Below, one piece after another: positions 8,126 through 17,074 of a DNA stretch of 64,000 nt; position 1 is the stretch's first letter; each line of letters begins with the position of its first letter. The translations under genes were made by a program, and so were the position numbers. Location: NCBI GenBank assembly GCA_037443945.1, contig JBBINH010000011.1:16480-80479 (forward strand). Reading direction: 5' to 3'. Source of the DNA: SSF26 sp037443945. Lineage in GTDB: Bacteria > Chloroflexota > Anaerolineae > J102. The notes under the pieces are model-generated. The model saw only the letters and a program-made list of their open reading frames with translations, did no database searches and was not told the DNA's origin.

Positions 8126-9159
8126 GGCATCACCTCCCCATGAGGAGTCAGCACCTCGGCTACCTCGACAACCCGCCCTTCGTCGAGCGAGCGGGTAGCC
8201 GCCACGGCGATGGCCGTAGCGGCGCGGGCATCGGCACCCCCGATGGTGGGGGGACGGTCGTCGCGCACACAGGCCACAAAATCGGCCAGCTCGGCCGTGT
8301 AGGCATCGCCAAACCGTTCGCGAAAGTGCATGACGGCATCGTGTCGAATGCCCTGACGGGTCAGGGTCAGGAGGGCGGTCTGCTGCAGACGGCCGATGAA
8401 GAGGGCGCCGTCGGCGCCGACGACCTCGGTGCGGATGTCATAGCCGTAGACCCCGTTGCGGCTGACATCCACGTTGCCGACGGCCTCATTGGCGAAGCGC
8501 AGATTGACCACGGCGTTGTCGATATCGCCGGCAGTGCGAAGCTGCGGATACACCAGGCAGGCGCCCTCGCTGTGGACGCGCACCACCTCGCTGCCCATCA
8601 GCCAGCGGGCCAGGTCGAAATCGTGAATGGCCATATCCATGATCAGACCCCCGCTGTTTTCACGGCGGGCGTATTCGACGCTGGTCGGCCCGGAATCGCG
8701 GCCTACGGCCTTGAACATGACCGGTTGGCCGATAACGCCGGCCTCGATCTGGGCTTTGGCCGCCTGATAGGCCGCATCGAAACGCCGCATGAAGCCCACA
8801 TACAGCATGACGCCCGCTGCCTCGGCGACGGCGATGGCCTCTTCACAGCCGGCCACGGTCAGGGCCAGAGGCTTTTCGCAGAAGATGTGCTTTCCGGCCG
8901 CCGCTGCCGCCCGGATCACCTTGACATGGGTGTTCGTCGGCGTCACGATCAAGACGGCCGGAATATCCCGCCGCGCCAGCAGCGCCCGGTAGTCGTCGTA
9001 GACGGTCGGGATACCCAGCCGGGCCGCTACGGCCTGAGCCTGCGCCGCGTTGACATCGGCCACCGCCACCAGATGGGCGGTCGGCACCCGCGTGACCAGA
9101 CTCTCGGCCAGGATCTGACCCATCCGGCCGGCCCCGATCAAACCCAGGGGAAGTCTCAT
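8122..9159 (-). CDS. iolG: Inositol 2-dehydrogenase-type Gfo/Idh/MocA oxidoreductase (copy 2)
   Basis: 345 residues, same two-domain layout as copy 1: GLIGAGRMGQILAESL at the N-terminus, IFCEKPLALTV around residue 95, and GGLIMDMAIHDFDLARWL around residue 165. It probably oxidises myo-inositol or a related cyclitol with NAD(P)+. ATGA overlaps at both ends tie it to iolD upstream and iolE downstream. Its position between them makes it the better candidate for the main inositol dehydrogenase, but sequence alone does not decide which copy does what. Confidence 0.85.
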   Translation of the reverse strand: MRLPLGLIGAGRMGQILAESLVTRVPTAHLVAVADVNAAQAQAVAARLGIPTVYDDYRALLARRDIPAVLIVTPTNTHVKVIRAAAAAGKHIFCEKPLALTVAGCEEAIAVAEAAGVMLYVGFMRRFDAAYQAAKAQIEAGVIGQPVMFKAVGRDSGPTSVEYARRENSGGLIMDMAIHDFDLARWLMGSEVVRVHSEGACLVYPQLRTAGDIDNAVVNLRFANEAVGNVDVSRNGVYGYDIRTEVVGADGALFIGRLQQTALLTLTRQGIRHDAVMHFRERFGDAYTAELADFVACVRDDRPPTIGGADARAATAIAVAATRSLDEGRVVEVAEVLTPHGEVMP

Positions 9160-11018
9160 AGGTAATAGCGCTCCTTTTGGCGGGCCTCGACGTAGGCCTC
9201 ATAGGCGGCCTGCACGGTGGGCATGGTGGAAACGGCGGCCACAGGCACATCCCACCAGGATTCGTAGCCACCCACCCGTTGTTCGCGATCCGTCTGGATG
9301 TAGATAACGGTGGTACGCGTCTGGGCTTTGGCTTCCATCAAGGCCTGCCGCAGATCGGCGATGGTGCGGGCGACGATGACATGGGCGCCCAGACTGCGGG
9401 CATTGGCGGCCAGGTCGACCGGGAGGGGCTCGCCATCGAGTTGCCCGGTCGCAGGATTCCGGGCCAGGTAGCGGGTGCCGAAGCCACCACTGCCGATCGA
9501 TTGGGAGAGACCGCCGATGCTGGCGAAACCGCCGTTGTCGATGAGGATGATGATGAGCTTGATCCCCTCCTGGACGGCGGTCACGATTTCCTGGGCCATC
9601 ATCAGGTAGGAACCGTCGCCCACCATGACGAAGACCTCGCGATCGGGTGCGGCCATTTTGGCCCCCAGACCGCCGGCGATTTCGTAGCCCATGGCCGAAT
9701 AGCCGTATTCCAGATGGTAACTGAACTCGTCGCGGGTGCGCCAGAGCTTGTGCAAATCGCCGGGCAGACTCCCCGCCGCGCAGAGGACGATATCGCGCGG
9801 GCCGGCAGCCTCGTTGACGGCGCCGATAACCTCGCCCTGGCTGGGCAATGGGCCATGCTCCAGGTGGTAGATACGCTCTACTTCCCGATCCCAGGCTTCG
9901 TTGTAGGCGCGCGCCTGCGCACGGTAGGCCGGATCCACCTGCCAGTCGCCTAGGGCAAGGCGTAACGCCTCCAGGGTCACCCGGGCGTCCCCGATCAGCG
10001 GGAGGGCGGCGTGCTTACAGGCATCGAACTCGCTGATGTTGATGTTGATAAAGCGCACCTCGGGATTTTGAAAGGCCGTCTTCGAGGCCGTGGTGAAGTC
10101 GTCATAGGTCGTGCCGATGCCGATGACCAGATCGGCCTCGCGGGCCATGCGATTGGCGCCCAGAGTTCCGGTAACACCGATGGCCCCCAGACAGGCGGGA
10201 TGATCGTAGGGGAGCGAGCCTTTGCCCGCCTGCGTTTCGCCCACGGGGATACCGGTCTGGTCGACAAAGGCCCGCAGGGCAGCCGTGGCATCGCTGAAGA
10301 TGACACCACCGCCGGCCACGATCAGGGGGGCCCGGCTCCGGCGGATCAGTTCGACGGCCCGGCGCAGGGCCGCCTCATCGGGTCGCACGCGTGACACGTG
10401 CCACACCCGCCTGGCGAACAGGGCCACAGGATAATCGTAGGCCTCGGCCTGCACATCCTGGGGTAACGCCAGCGTTACGGCGCCTGTCTCCACCGGCGAG
10501 GTCAGCACTCGCATGGCCTCGAGCAAGGCCGTGATCGCCTGTTCCGGCCGGTTGAGCCGGTCCCAATAGCGGGAGACGGGTTTGAAACAATCGTTGACCG
10601 AAAGGTCTTGGGAGATGGGCAGTTCCAACTGTTGCAGCACAGGGGCCACGTTACGGCGGGCGAAGATGTCGCCCGGTAGGAGCAATACGGGCAGATGGTT
10701 GATGGTGGCCACGGCGGCGCCGGTGACCATGTTCGTGGCCCCCGGCCCGATGGAGGAAGTGCAGGCAAACGCGCGCAGGCGCCGGCTTACCTTGGCAAAG
10801 GCTGCCGCCGTGTGCACCATGGCCTGTTCGTTACGCACCAGGTAGTAGCGAAAATCGGGATTTTCCTGCAGGGCCTGGCCGATACCGGCGACATTACCAT
10901 GACCGAAGATACCCAAACAACCGGCAAAAAAGGGCTGTTCTACACCATCGCGCTCGATATACTGGGCTTTGAGAAACTTGATGATGGCCTGAGCCATCGT
11001 AAGACGAACCGTTTCCAT
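9156..11018 (-). CDS. iolD: 3D-(3,5/4)-trihydroxycyclohexane-1,2-dione acylhydrolase (TPP enzyme)
   Basis: 620 residues from an ATG preceded by GAGGAGG. It has the three-domain acetolactate-synthase architecture: an N-terminal pyrimidine-binding domain (CTSSIGPGATNMVTGAA), a central FAD-fold-like domain (RRSRAPLIVAGGGVIFSDA) and a C-terminal TPP-binding domain (MVGDGSYLMMAQEI ... DNGGFASIGG, the GDG-x-NN-like metal/diphosphate motif). IolD opens the inositol-derived ring to 5-deoxy-glucuronate. The length equals that of known IolD. A long in-frame extension to 11399 overlaps iolC and is rejected. Confidence 0.93.
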   Translation of the reverse strand: METVRLTMAQAIIKFLKAQYIERDGVEQPFFAGCLGIFGHGNVAGIGQALQENPDFRYYLVRNEQAMVHTAAAFAKVSRRLRAFACTSSIGPGATNMVTGAAVATINHLPVLLLPGDIFARRNVAPVLQQLELPISQDLSVNDCFKPVSRYWDRLNRPEQAITALLEAMRVLTSPVETGAVTLALPQDVQAEAYDYPVALFARRVWHVSRVRPDEAALRRAVELIRRSRAPLIVAGGGVIFSDATAALRAFVDQTGIPVGETQAGKGSLPYDHPACLGAIGVTGTLGANRMAREADLVIGIGTTYDDFTTASKTAFQNPEVRFININISEFDACKHAALPLIGDARVTLEALRLALGDWQVDPAYRAQARAYNEAWDREVERIYHLEHGPLPSQGEVIGAVNEAAGPRDIVLCAAGSLPGDLHKLWRTRDEFSYHLEYGYSAMGYEIAGGLGAKMAAPDREVFVMVGDGSYLMMAQEIVTAVQEGIKLIIILIDNGGFASIGGLSQSIGSGGFGTRYLARNPATGQLDGEPLPVDLAANARSLGAHVIVARTIADLRQALMEAKAQTRTTVIYIQTDREQRVGGYESWWDVPVAAVSTMPTVQAAYEAYVEARQKERYYL

Positions 11019-11067
11019 AGGCCTCCTCGCAAAACGGAAAAAAGCCTGCGTCAGGACGAAAGCGCCT

Positions 11068-12108
11068 CTAGAACCCCCCGCGCGAGGCAATGAAGGCCAG
11101 GGCTTCGTCCTCGTAGGCCATGAAGTTGGCGCAGCCATGGCGGGTGACGACGATGGCGCCGCAGGCATTGCCCATGCGTGTGGCCCGATACCAATCCCAG
11201 CCATGGAGATAACCGTAGATGAATCCGGCGGCAAAGGCATCGCCGGCCCCGAGGACGTTGTAGACCTCGACAGGAAAGCCGGGGACGTCGATCCGCCGGC
11301 CATCGGCCGGATACACGGTGGCACCGGCCGCCCCGCGCTTGACCACGAGGGCCTTAGGCCCACGGGCCAGGAGCGCGGCCACAGCCTCATCCACGTCACC
11401 CCGCACCGTAGGCGCCGAGATCTGCGAATAGGTGATCTGCACCTGGTCGGTAGCCGTCAGCACGGCGGCCTTGACCTCTTCCTCGGTGCCGAAGACGATA
11501 TCGGTCAGCGGTAGGATGGCGCGCACATTGACCCCGAAGGCGCGCGGGTCGTGCCACTGGTCGGCGCGGAAATCGAGGTCGCAGAACACCGTGGCGCCTG
11601 CGGCCCGCGCCTGTTCGGCGGCAAAGAAGGTGGCGCTGCGAGACGGTTCGCGGCTCAGATTCGTGCCGGCGAACTCAAAAGCGCGGCAATCGTGAACGGG
11701 CGCGGCCAGCACGTCGTCAATGGTCAGTTGCACATCGGCCGCGTTATCCCGATAAAACACCAGGGGAAAACGGTCGGGAGGCTCGATGCCCAAGACCACG
11801 GCGCTGCTGCGCGTGCCCGGTTTGCGGGGAATGAAGCGCGTCTCCACCCCTTCCTGGGTCAAAAAATGGAGGATGAAATCGCCTACCGGATCCTGGCCAA
11901 CGGCAGTCAGCAGCGCCACCCGCAAGCGCAGCCGCCGCGCGCCGACGGCGATATTCGTCGGCGAACCGCCCACATAGGCGGCGAAGCGCTTGATGTCCAC
12001 AAAGGCTGCGCCCACATCGAGGGCATACAGGTCGATGGATGACCGGCCCATCGTGAGGAGATCGTAGGTTTTCATCGATGCAACAGAAGGATTGGCAAAC
12101 GTGGACAT
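11068..12108 (-). CDS. iolC: 5-dehydro-2-deoxygluconokinase (PfkB family)
   Basis: 346 residues with both PfkB signatures: AAYVGGSPTNIAVGARRL near residue 45 and VLGAGDAFAAGFIYGYLHG near residue 290, whose GAGD carries the catalytic Asp and anion hole. IolC phosphorylates 2-deoxy-5-keto-gluconate. The ATG overlaps the ATPase stop (TGATG) after GAGAGAAG; an internal ATG at 12075 is possible but lacks a ribosome-binding site. Downstream steps (IolB isomerase, IolJ aldolase) are not in the window. Confidence 0.92.
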   Translation of the reverse strand: MSTFANPSVASMKTYDLLTMGRSSIDLYALDVGAAFVDIKRFAAYVGGSPTNIAVGARRLRLRVALLTAVGQDPVGDFILHFLTQEGVETRFIPRKPGTRSSAVVLGIEPPDRFPLVFYRDNAADVQLTIDDVLAAPVHDCRAFEFAGTNLSREPSRSATFFAAEQARAAGATVFCDLDFRADQWHDPRAFGVNVRAILPLTDIVFGTEEEVKAAVLTATDQVQITYSQISAPTVRGDVDEAVAALLARGPKALVVKRGAAGATVYPADGRRIDVPGFPVEVYNVLGAGDAFAAGFIYGYLHGWDWYRATRMGNACGAIVVTRHGCANFMAYEDEALAFIASRGGF

Positions 12109-12884
12109 CACTTCTCTCGCTCGCCGGTCACCAAAGCGGCCAGATCCTGTTCTGTCAACTCACCCTTGCGATAGTCGGCGACCTTGCGACCGTGACGCAT
12201 GACGATATAGCGGTCGGCTACCCGCATGACATGGCTCATGTTGTGGCTGATGAAAATGACGGCCAGACCCCGTTCCTTCGCCCGCTGGGTGTAAAAGAGG
12301 ACTTTCTCCGTCTCGGCCACCGACAACGCCGAGGTCGGCTCGTCGAGAATGAGGACCGAGGCACCGAAGTGCACGGCCCGGCCGATGGCCACCGACTGCC
12401 GCTCACCCCCCGAGAGCTTGCCCACCGGCTCGTTGACCGAGCGCCCGCCGCCGAACTTCTCGATGCCGATGTCCCTCAGGGCCGCAACCGTGCGTTCCTG
12501 CATGGTTTTCAGATCGAGAAAACGGAAGGGGCCGATGGTCTTCACCGGTTCGCGACCGAGGAAAAAGTTGCGCGCTACACTCATCAGCGGCACCAACGCC
12601 AGGTCCTGGTAGACCGTTTCGATGCCCAGACGGCGCGCCATCCGGGGCGAGGTGATCTGCACAGGCTTGCCTTTGAAGTAGATTTGCCCGGTCGTAGGTG
12701 GATAGACGCCGGTCAGGATTTTGATCAAGGTCGACTTGCCGGCGCCGTTATCGCCCACCAAAGCCGTGACCTCGCCGGCATAAATCGCCAGGGTGACATC
12801 CTCCACGGCGACGATGGAGCCGAAACGCCGGGAGATGTTCTCCATGGCGATCACGGGTTCGGAAGCGGGAGAGGTGCTCATCAT
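12108..12884 (-). CDS. Sugar (inositol-type) ABC transporter ATP-binding protein
   Basis: 258 residues with a single nucleotide-binding domain: Walker A GDNGAGKST near residue 42, signature LSGGERQSVAIGRA near 145, Walker B VLILDEPTSAL near 165 and H-loop IFISHNM near 200. The size matches FrcA-type single-domain ATPases rather than the 500-residue RbsA/MglA double type. It couples ATP hydrolysis to uptake with the two permeases of the operon, and the context points to inositol or a relative. Tandem ATGs (12884, 12881) are both possible starts. Confidence 0.93.
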   Translation of the reverse strand: MMSTSPASEPVIAMENISRRFGSIVAVEDVTLAIYAGEVTALVGDNGAGKSTLIKILTGVYPPTTGQIYFKGKPVQITSPRMARRLGIETVYQDLALVPLMSVARNFFLGREPVKTIGPFRFLDLKTMQERTVAALRDIGIEKFGGGRSVNEPVGKLSGGERQSVAIGRAVHFGASVLILDEPTSALSVAETEKVLFYTQRAKERGLAVIFISHNMSHVMRVADRYIVMRHGRKVADYRKGELTEQDLAALVTGEREK

Positions 12885-12940
12885 GCGCTCTGCGTTGGAC
12901 AAGGAAAACGCCATCGGCGCCCCGGCCGGCCGAGCCTGGG

Positions 12941-13963
12941 CTACCGACGCTGGCGAATGGCGTCGTTGAGAATGGCGGCGCCGACGATGGTGGCGCCGAC
13001 CACGGCCGTGAAGTTGTCGGCGCTGATGATGTTGGTCAGGACGACGCCGGTGCGCAACGTGCTGATCAGGAGCACGCCGATAAGCGCGCCGACAATGCTG
13101 CCGGACCCCCCGGACAGCAAGGTGCCGCCCACCACGGCCGCGGCAATCGCCTGCAGTTCCTGACCGGCGCCGGTGGCAATGCGCACCGTCTTGAACTGGG
13201 CAAAAAGCATCACCCCGGCCAAACCGGCGCACATGCCGCTGATAACAAAGCAGGCCAGCTTGACCCGGTGGATGAGCACCCCCTGGGCCGCGGCGGCCGC
13301 CTTGTTGCCTCCGGTGGCGAACACGTGATTGCCAAAGCGCGTGCGCGTTAACACCACCTGCATGAGGATAACCAGCAGCACCAGCCAGATGAACGCCGTG
13401 CGGAAGTTGGCGCCCGGCAACCAGGCCGAGAGCCATTCCATACGGCCGTTGAGGATGGCAAAGGCAGGCAAGTCCTCGGTGATCTGGAGCATCTGCGAGC
13501 GCGAATAAAACCAGAGCACACCGGTGTACATGAACTGCGTGCCCAGGGTGATGATGAACGAAGGGATGCCCGTACGCACCAGGATCAGGCCGTTGATCAG
13601 CCCCATCGTGCCGGCCACCAACACCGCCAGAACCAGCCCTACCCACGGACTGCCACCGGCCACGACGTGGAAACCGAAGACATAGCCGGCCATGGCCATG
13701 ATGCTGCCTACCGACAGGTCGAACTCACCCGCAATCATCAGCAGGGTCACCCCCACGGCGATGAAACCGGTCAGCGTAGCCGCATTGACGATCCCCGCCA
13801 ACGAACGCAGGGTGAGGAAGTTGGGCACAAAGCTGAGCAAGACAAAGACCACCACCAGCGTCGCCAGGGGACCGGCGATGGGCGAACGCAGGAAGACTTC
13901 CCGCAGATGGCCTATCCGGCTGCTGAGGGGCGAGGAACGAGTGCGCTCGAAGGCGAGGCCCAT
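12941..13963 (-). CDS. Sugar ABC transporter permease (RbsC/FrcC family), copy 1
   Basis: 340 residues with about eight to ten hydrophobic segments and the family patterns TGFIAVGVTLLMIAGEFDLSVGS (the GxFDLSVG loop), LVRTGIPSFIITLGTQFMYTG, GNHVFATGGNKAAA and VVGGTLLSGGSGSIVGALIG. It forms part of the inner-membrane channel of a CUT2-type sugar importer. It lies between the binding protein and the ATPase. A second, clearly different permease is encoded at 16057-17073, so the channel may be a heterodimer. Confidence 0.93.
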   Translation of the reverse strand: MGLAFERTRSSPLSSRIGHLREVFLRSPIAGPLATLVVVFVLLSFVPNFLTLRSLAGIVNAATLTGFIAVGVTLLMIAGEFDLSVGSIMAMAGYVFGFHVVAGGSPWVGLVLAVLVAGTMGLINGLILVRTGIPSFIITLGTQFMYTGVLWFYSRSQMLQITEDLPAFAILNGRMEWLSAWLPGANFRTAFIWLVLLVILMQVVLTRTRFGNHVFATGGNKAAAAAQGVLIHRVKLACFVISGMCAGLAGVMLFAQFKTVRIATGAGQELQAIAAAVVGGTLLSGGSGSIVGALIGVLLISTLRTGVVLTNIISADNFTAVVGATIVGAAILNDAIRQRR

Positions 13964-14029
13964 GGCACAGGTCGTTGCCGGAGGCCCGGCAGACCGCCAA
14001 CACGGTCGACGGCCTGCCGGGCCGGGGGA

Positions 14030-15967
14030 TTAGCGATACTGACCGGACAACGCCGCCACCAGGTCCACGTTGCCGGCATCCACGAAGCCGGGGCCAGTGG
14101 GCGTCACGGGCAGGGCCGGCGAGATACCCTGGCGCACCTTGAGCTGCAGCGCCATGACCGCGCCATAGCCCTGGAGGAAGGGCTGCTGGTCAATAGCGAA
14201 CAGCGTGAAGCCGTCCTTGATGCGGGCCACGATCTCCGGGCTGACATCGAAGGTGCCGTGTTTGACATCGCCGGCCTTGAGCCCGGCCTCGTTGGCGTAG
14301 GCATAGAAGGGATTGGCGCCGTTGGGACCGAGCGTCAGCACGATGTCCACATCGGGATGGGCGGTGAAATAGTCGCTGATGGTTGTCTGCGAAGCGGCCG
14401 GGTCATCGCTGATGCCCAAGACCTCGGCGGGGATACCGGCCTCGGCCAGCGCATCGGCGAAGCCGCGGCAGCGCGCATCCAGGTTGGCACCGCCGACCTG
14501 ATGGTTGATGCACACCCCGGCCTTGCCGCCGGCTGCGGCCAGCCGCTTGCCGCCCTGATAACCGCCCTGGTACTCATCCTGACCCAGATAAGTCAGGTAG
14601 GCGACGCCATCCTTATCGGGGCCGGAGCCGGCGTTATAGGCGATCACGGGGATGCCGGCATCCAGGGCCCGCTGCACCGGCGCCTTGAAGAGGTCGGGAT
14701 CGGTGAAGGTGAGCATGATCCCATCGGGCTTAGCCGCCACGGCCTGGTCGATCAACTGGGCTACCTTCTGCAGGTCGAAGCGGTCGGGGCCGAGCACCTG
14801 CACATCCACCCGCATCTGCTGGGCTGCCGTCTGGATACCCTTTTCCACCACGCACCAGAAGGCATCCCAGGCGCACAGCGCATGCTGCACGGCGATGATC
14901 TTCACCGGTCGGTTGGGATCGGGCTTGAAACCCAGATCGGCTTTGGTGACAAAGCCGGGGCCGGTGGCGGTCACAGGCAGAGCCGGCTTGATACCATACC
15001 GGATGGCCAGGGCCAGGGTCGCCAGCGAGCCGTAGCCCTGCAGATAAGGCTGCTGGTCAATGCCGAAGAGGGTGATCCCCGCTTCGATGGCGGCATTGAT
15101 TTCGGGGCTGGTGTCGAAGGTCCCGTGTTTGATCTGACCTTCCAGCCCGGCCTCCTTCAGGAAAGCATAGAAGGGATTGGCGCCGTTGGGACCCAAAGTG
15201 AGGGCAATATCCACTTCGGGATGGGCGGCGAAGTAGTCGCTGATGGTCGTCTGCGAGGAGGCCGGGTCGTCGGTGATACCCAGGACTTCGGCGGGGAGGC
15301 CGGCCTCGGCCAGCGCATCGCTAAAGCCCCGACAACGGGCATCGAGATTGGTGCCGCCGACCTGATGGTTGATGCATACCCCGGCCTTACCGCCGGCTGC
15401 GGCCAGGCGCTTGCCGGCCTGATAACCACCCTGATATTCGTCCTGACCGATGTAGGTCATGTAGGGGATGCCGTCCTTATCGGGGCCGTTGCCGGCGTTG
15501 AAACCGACCACGGGGATACCGGCATCAATGGCGCGTTGGATATGCTCCTTGAAGAGCTGCGGATCGGTGACGGTGACGGCCAATCCGTCAGGACGGGCGG
15601 CCACGGCCTGGTCGATGAGCTGCGCCACCTTCTGGAGGTCGAAACGGTCGGGGCCGAGCACCGTCAATTCGATGTTCAGATCGCTGGCGGCCTGCTCCAT
15701 GGCCTCCTTCATCGTGCACCACCACGAATCCCAGGCGCAGAGGGCATGTTGCACGACGTAAATGGTCAGGCGGCGATTGGGATCGGCGACGGACGGCGTC
15801 GGTGCGGCCGTGGGCTGGGCCGGCGCAGGAGTGGCGGTGGGCTGAGCCGGTGCCGCCGTAGGCGTCGCCGGCGCAACCGGGGGCTGAGCCGGTGCCGCGC
15901 AGGCGGCCACCACAAGCGCCACAACAACAAACAACAGGATAGAACGAACCGTCTTGTGCGAAAACAT
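14030..15967 (-). CDS. Sugar-binding lipoprotein with two tandem periplasmic-binding domains
   Basis: 645 residues starting at an ATG with GGAGGAG upstream. Residues 1-24 are a lipoprotein signal (LVVAACAAP), followed by a Thr/Pro/Ala/Gln linker to about residue 62. Two copies of a complete type-I periplasmic sugar-binding module follow: copy A residues 63-350 and copy B 351-645, offset by 288 residues (864 bp). Stretches such as LGPDRFDLQKVAQLIDQAVA, GQDEYQGGYQ, GKAGVCINHQVGG and TLGPNGANPFYA are shared, but the copies differ at many positions, so this is an old duplication and not an assembly artefact. It should capture the ligand for the neighbouring CUT2 transporter. Confidence 0.93.
   Translation of the reverse strand: MFSHKTVRSILLFVVVALVVAACAAPAQPPVAPATPTAAPAQPTATPAPAQPTAAPTPSVADPNRRLTIYVVQHALCAWDSWWCTMKEAMEQAASDLNIELTVLGPDRFDLQKVAQLIDQAVAARPDGLAVTVTDPQLFKEHIQRAIDAGIPVVGFNAGNGPDKDGIPYMTYIGQDEYQGGYQAGKRLAAAGGKAGVCINHQVGGTNLDARCRGFSDALAEAGLPAEVLGITDDPASSQTTISDYFAAHPEVDIALTLGPNGANPFYAFLKEAGLEGQIKHGTFDTSPEINAAIEAGITLFGIDQQPYLQGYGSLATLALAIRYGIKPALPVTATGPGFVTKADLGFKPDPNRPVKIIAVQHALCAWDAFWCVVEKGIQTAAQQMRVDVQVLGPDRFDLQKVAQLIDQAVAAKPDGIMLTFTDPDLFKAPVQRALDAGIPVIAYNAGSGPDKDGVAYLTYLGQDEYQGGYQGGKRLAAAGGKAGVCINHQVGGANLDARCRGFADALAEAGIPAEVLGISDDPAASQTTISDYFTAHPDVDIVLTLGPNGANPFYAYANEAGLKAGDVKHGTFDVSPEIVARIKDGFTLFAIDQQPFLQGYGAVMALQLKVRQGISPALPVTPTGPGFVDAGNVDLVAALSGQYR
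14033..15781. repeat. Diverged in-frame tandem duplication (about 0.87 kb unit) inside the binding-protein gene
   Basis: Unit A spans about 15781-14918 and unit B about 14917-14033 on the minus strand. Equivalent motifs are displaced by 864 bp, and the DNA remains visibly similar in the blocks encoding GPDRFDLQKVAQL and AGVCINHQVGG. Each unit is a complete ligand-binding module. Confidence 0.85.
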
Positions 15968-16056
15968 GGGTCTCTCCTCCAAAAAGTGCAGATGGAAGCA
16001 GATGGGTGCGCAGACACAACACGGGGCAAGCAACCGGACGGGAAATCACCTCCTTC

Positions 16057-17073
16057 TCAGTCGTGACGGCCCATGGCCGTGGTCAAGAGGACGGAAAGGA
16101 CGAGGATGAAACCGACGATGGCGCGAAAAACCTGCACCGAAATCCCCAGCAGGATCAGCCCTTGCTCCAGCGTTTGCAGAAGCAGAATCCCCACAACGGC
16201 GCCCATAACCGAACCGGCGCCGCCGGTGAGCAACACGCCGCCGATCACGCAGGACACCACGGCGATAAGCTCTAAACCTTCCCCGCGCAACGGATCGATG
16301 CTGGCACCGGCGGCAAACTGCGTTACCCCGGCCAGACCGGCCAGCAGACCGGTCAGGGTAAAACAGACGAGTTTGACCATCCGCACCGGCACACCCTGCG
16401 CCCGCGCGGCCTCGAGATGACCACCGGTGGCAAAGATCCAGTTACCGAAGCGGGTGCGGTGAAGCATCACCGTCGCCGCCACGGCCAGCACGACAAACCA
16501 AAGGATAACCGTGCGGAAGTTGGCCGGCGGGTCGAACAGGTTATTCAGGAAAGTCAGGGGACCGTTGAGGACGGAGAACAAAAGCGGTTGAGGGCCGGTA
16601 TACTTGGCAAAATCGCCCCCTCCCAGGACGCGGACCACCCCGCGATAGGCCAACATGGTGCCCAAGGTGGCGATAAACGAGGGAATACCCGAGAGCACGA
16701 CCACCGCACCGTTGATGAACCCCAACCCCGCACAGAAGAGCAAGGCCAGAAGCAAGGCCAACCACGAGGGCACCCCGGCATTGAGCAGGATGGCAAAGCT
16801 AAAGCCCCCCACCGCCAGGGTCGAACCCACCGAAAGGTCAAACTCACCGGCGATCATCAGCAGCGCCACACCCACGACCACCAATCCGGCCAGAGCGGCA
16901 AAGCTCAGGACGTTGGACAGGGCCAGGGGCGTGAAGAAATGGGGCGCCAGCAGGCCAAAAGCCACCACCAGCACCACGAGGTTGAGAGCGGCAAAGCCGA
17001 TGCCCATGCGCTCGTATAACCGGCGTGGCCAGGAGGCCAGAGTTGAAGACCACGTGCGGGCGTTCACGAGCAT
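16057..17073 (-). CDS. Sugar ABC transporter permease (RbsC/FrcC family), copy 2
   Basis: 338 residues, strongly hydrophobic, with the same family landmarks as copy 1 (ALLMIAGEFDLSVGSTLAVGG, VLSGIPSFIATLGTMLAYRG, GNWIFATGGHLEAARAQG, CVIGGVLLTGGAGSVMGAVVG) but different elsewhere. It starts 1 base after the repressor stop. With a single ATPase gene and two permeases in the operon, a heterodimeric channel or two alternative channels are both possible. Confidence 0.92.
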   Translation of the reverse strand: MLVNARTWSSTLASWPRRLYERMGIGFAALNLVVLVVAFGLLAPHFFTPLALSNVLSFAALAGLVVVGVALLMIAGEFDLSVGSTLAVGGFSFAILLNAGVPSWLALLLALLFCAGLGFINGAVVVLSGIPSFIATLGTMLAYRGVVRVLGGGDFAKYTGPQPLLFSVLNGPLTFLNNLFDPPANFRTVILWFVVLAVAATVMLHRTRFGNWIFATGGHLEAARAQGVPVRMVKLVCFTLTGLLAGLAGVTQFAAGASIDPLRGEGLELIAVVSCVIGGVLLTGGAGSVMGAVVGILLLQTLEQGLILLGISVQVFRAIVGFILVLSVLLTTAMGRHD

Positions 17074-17074
17074 C

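Noticed and set aside
13667..16066. 799-residue plus-strand frame opposite the permease and binding-protein genes
   Set aside because: It is antisense to two well-supported genes, and its apparent internal repeat only mirrors the duplicated binding domains.
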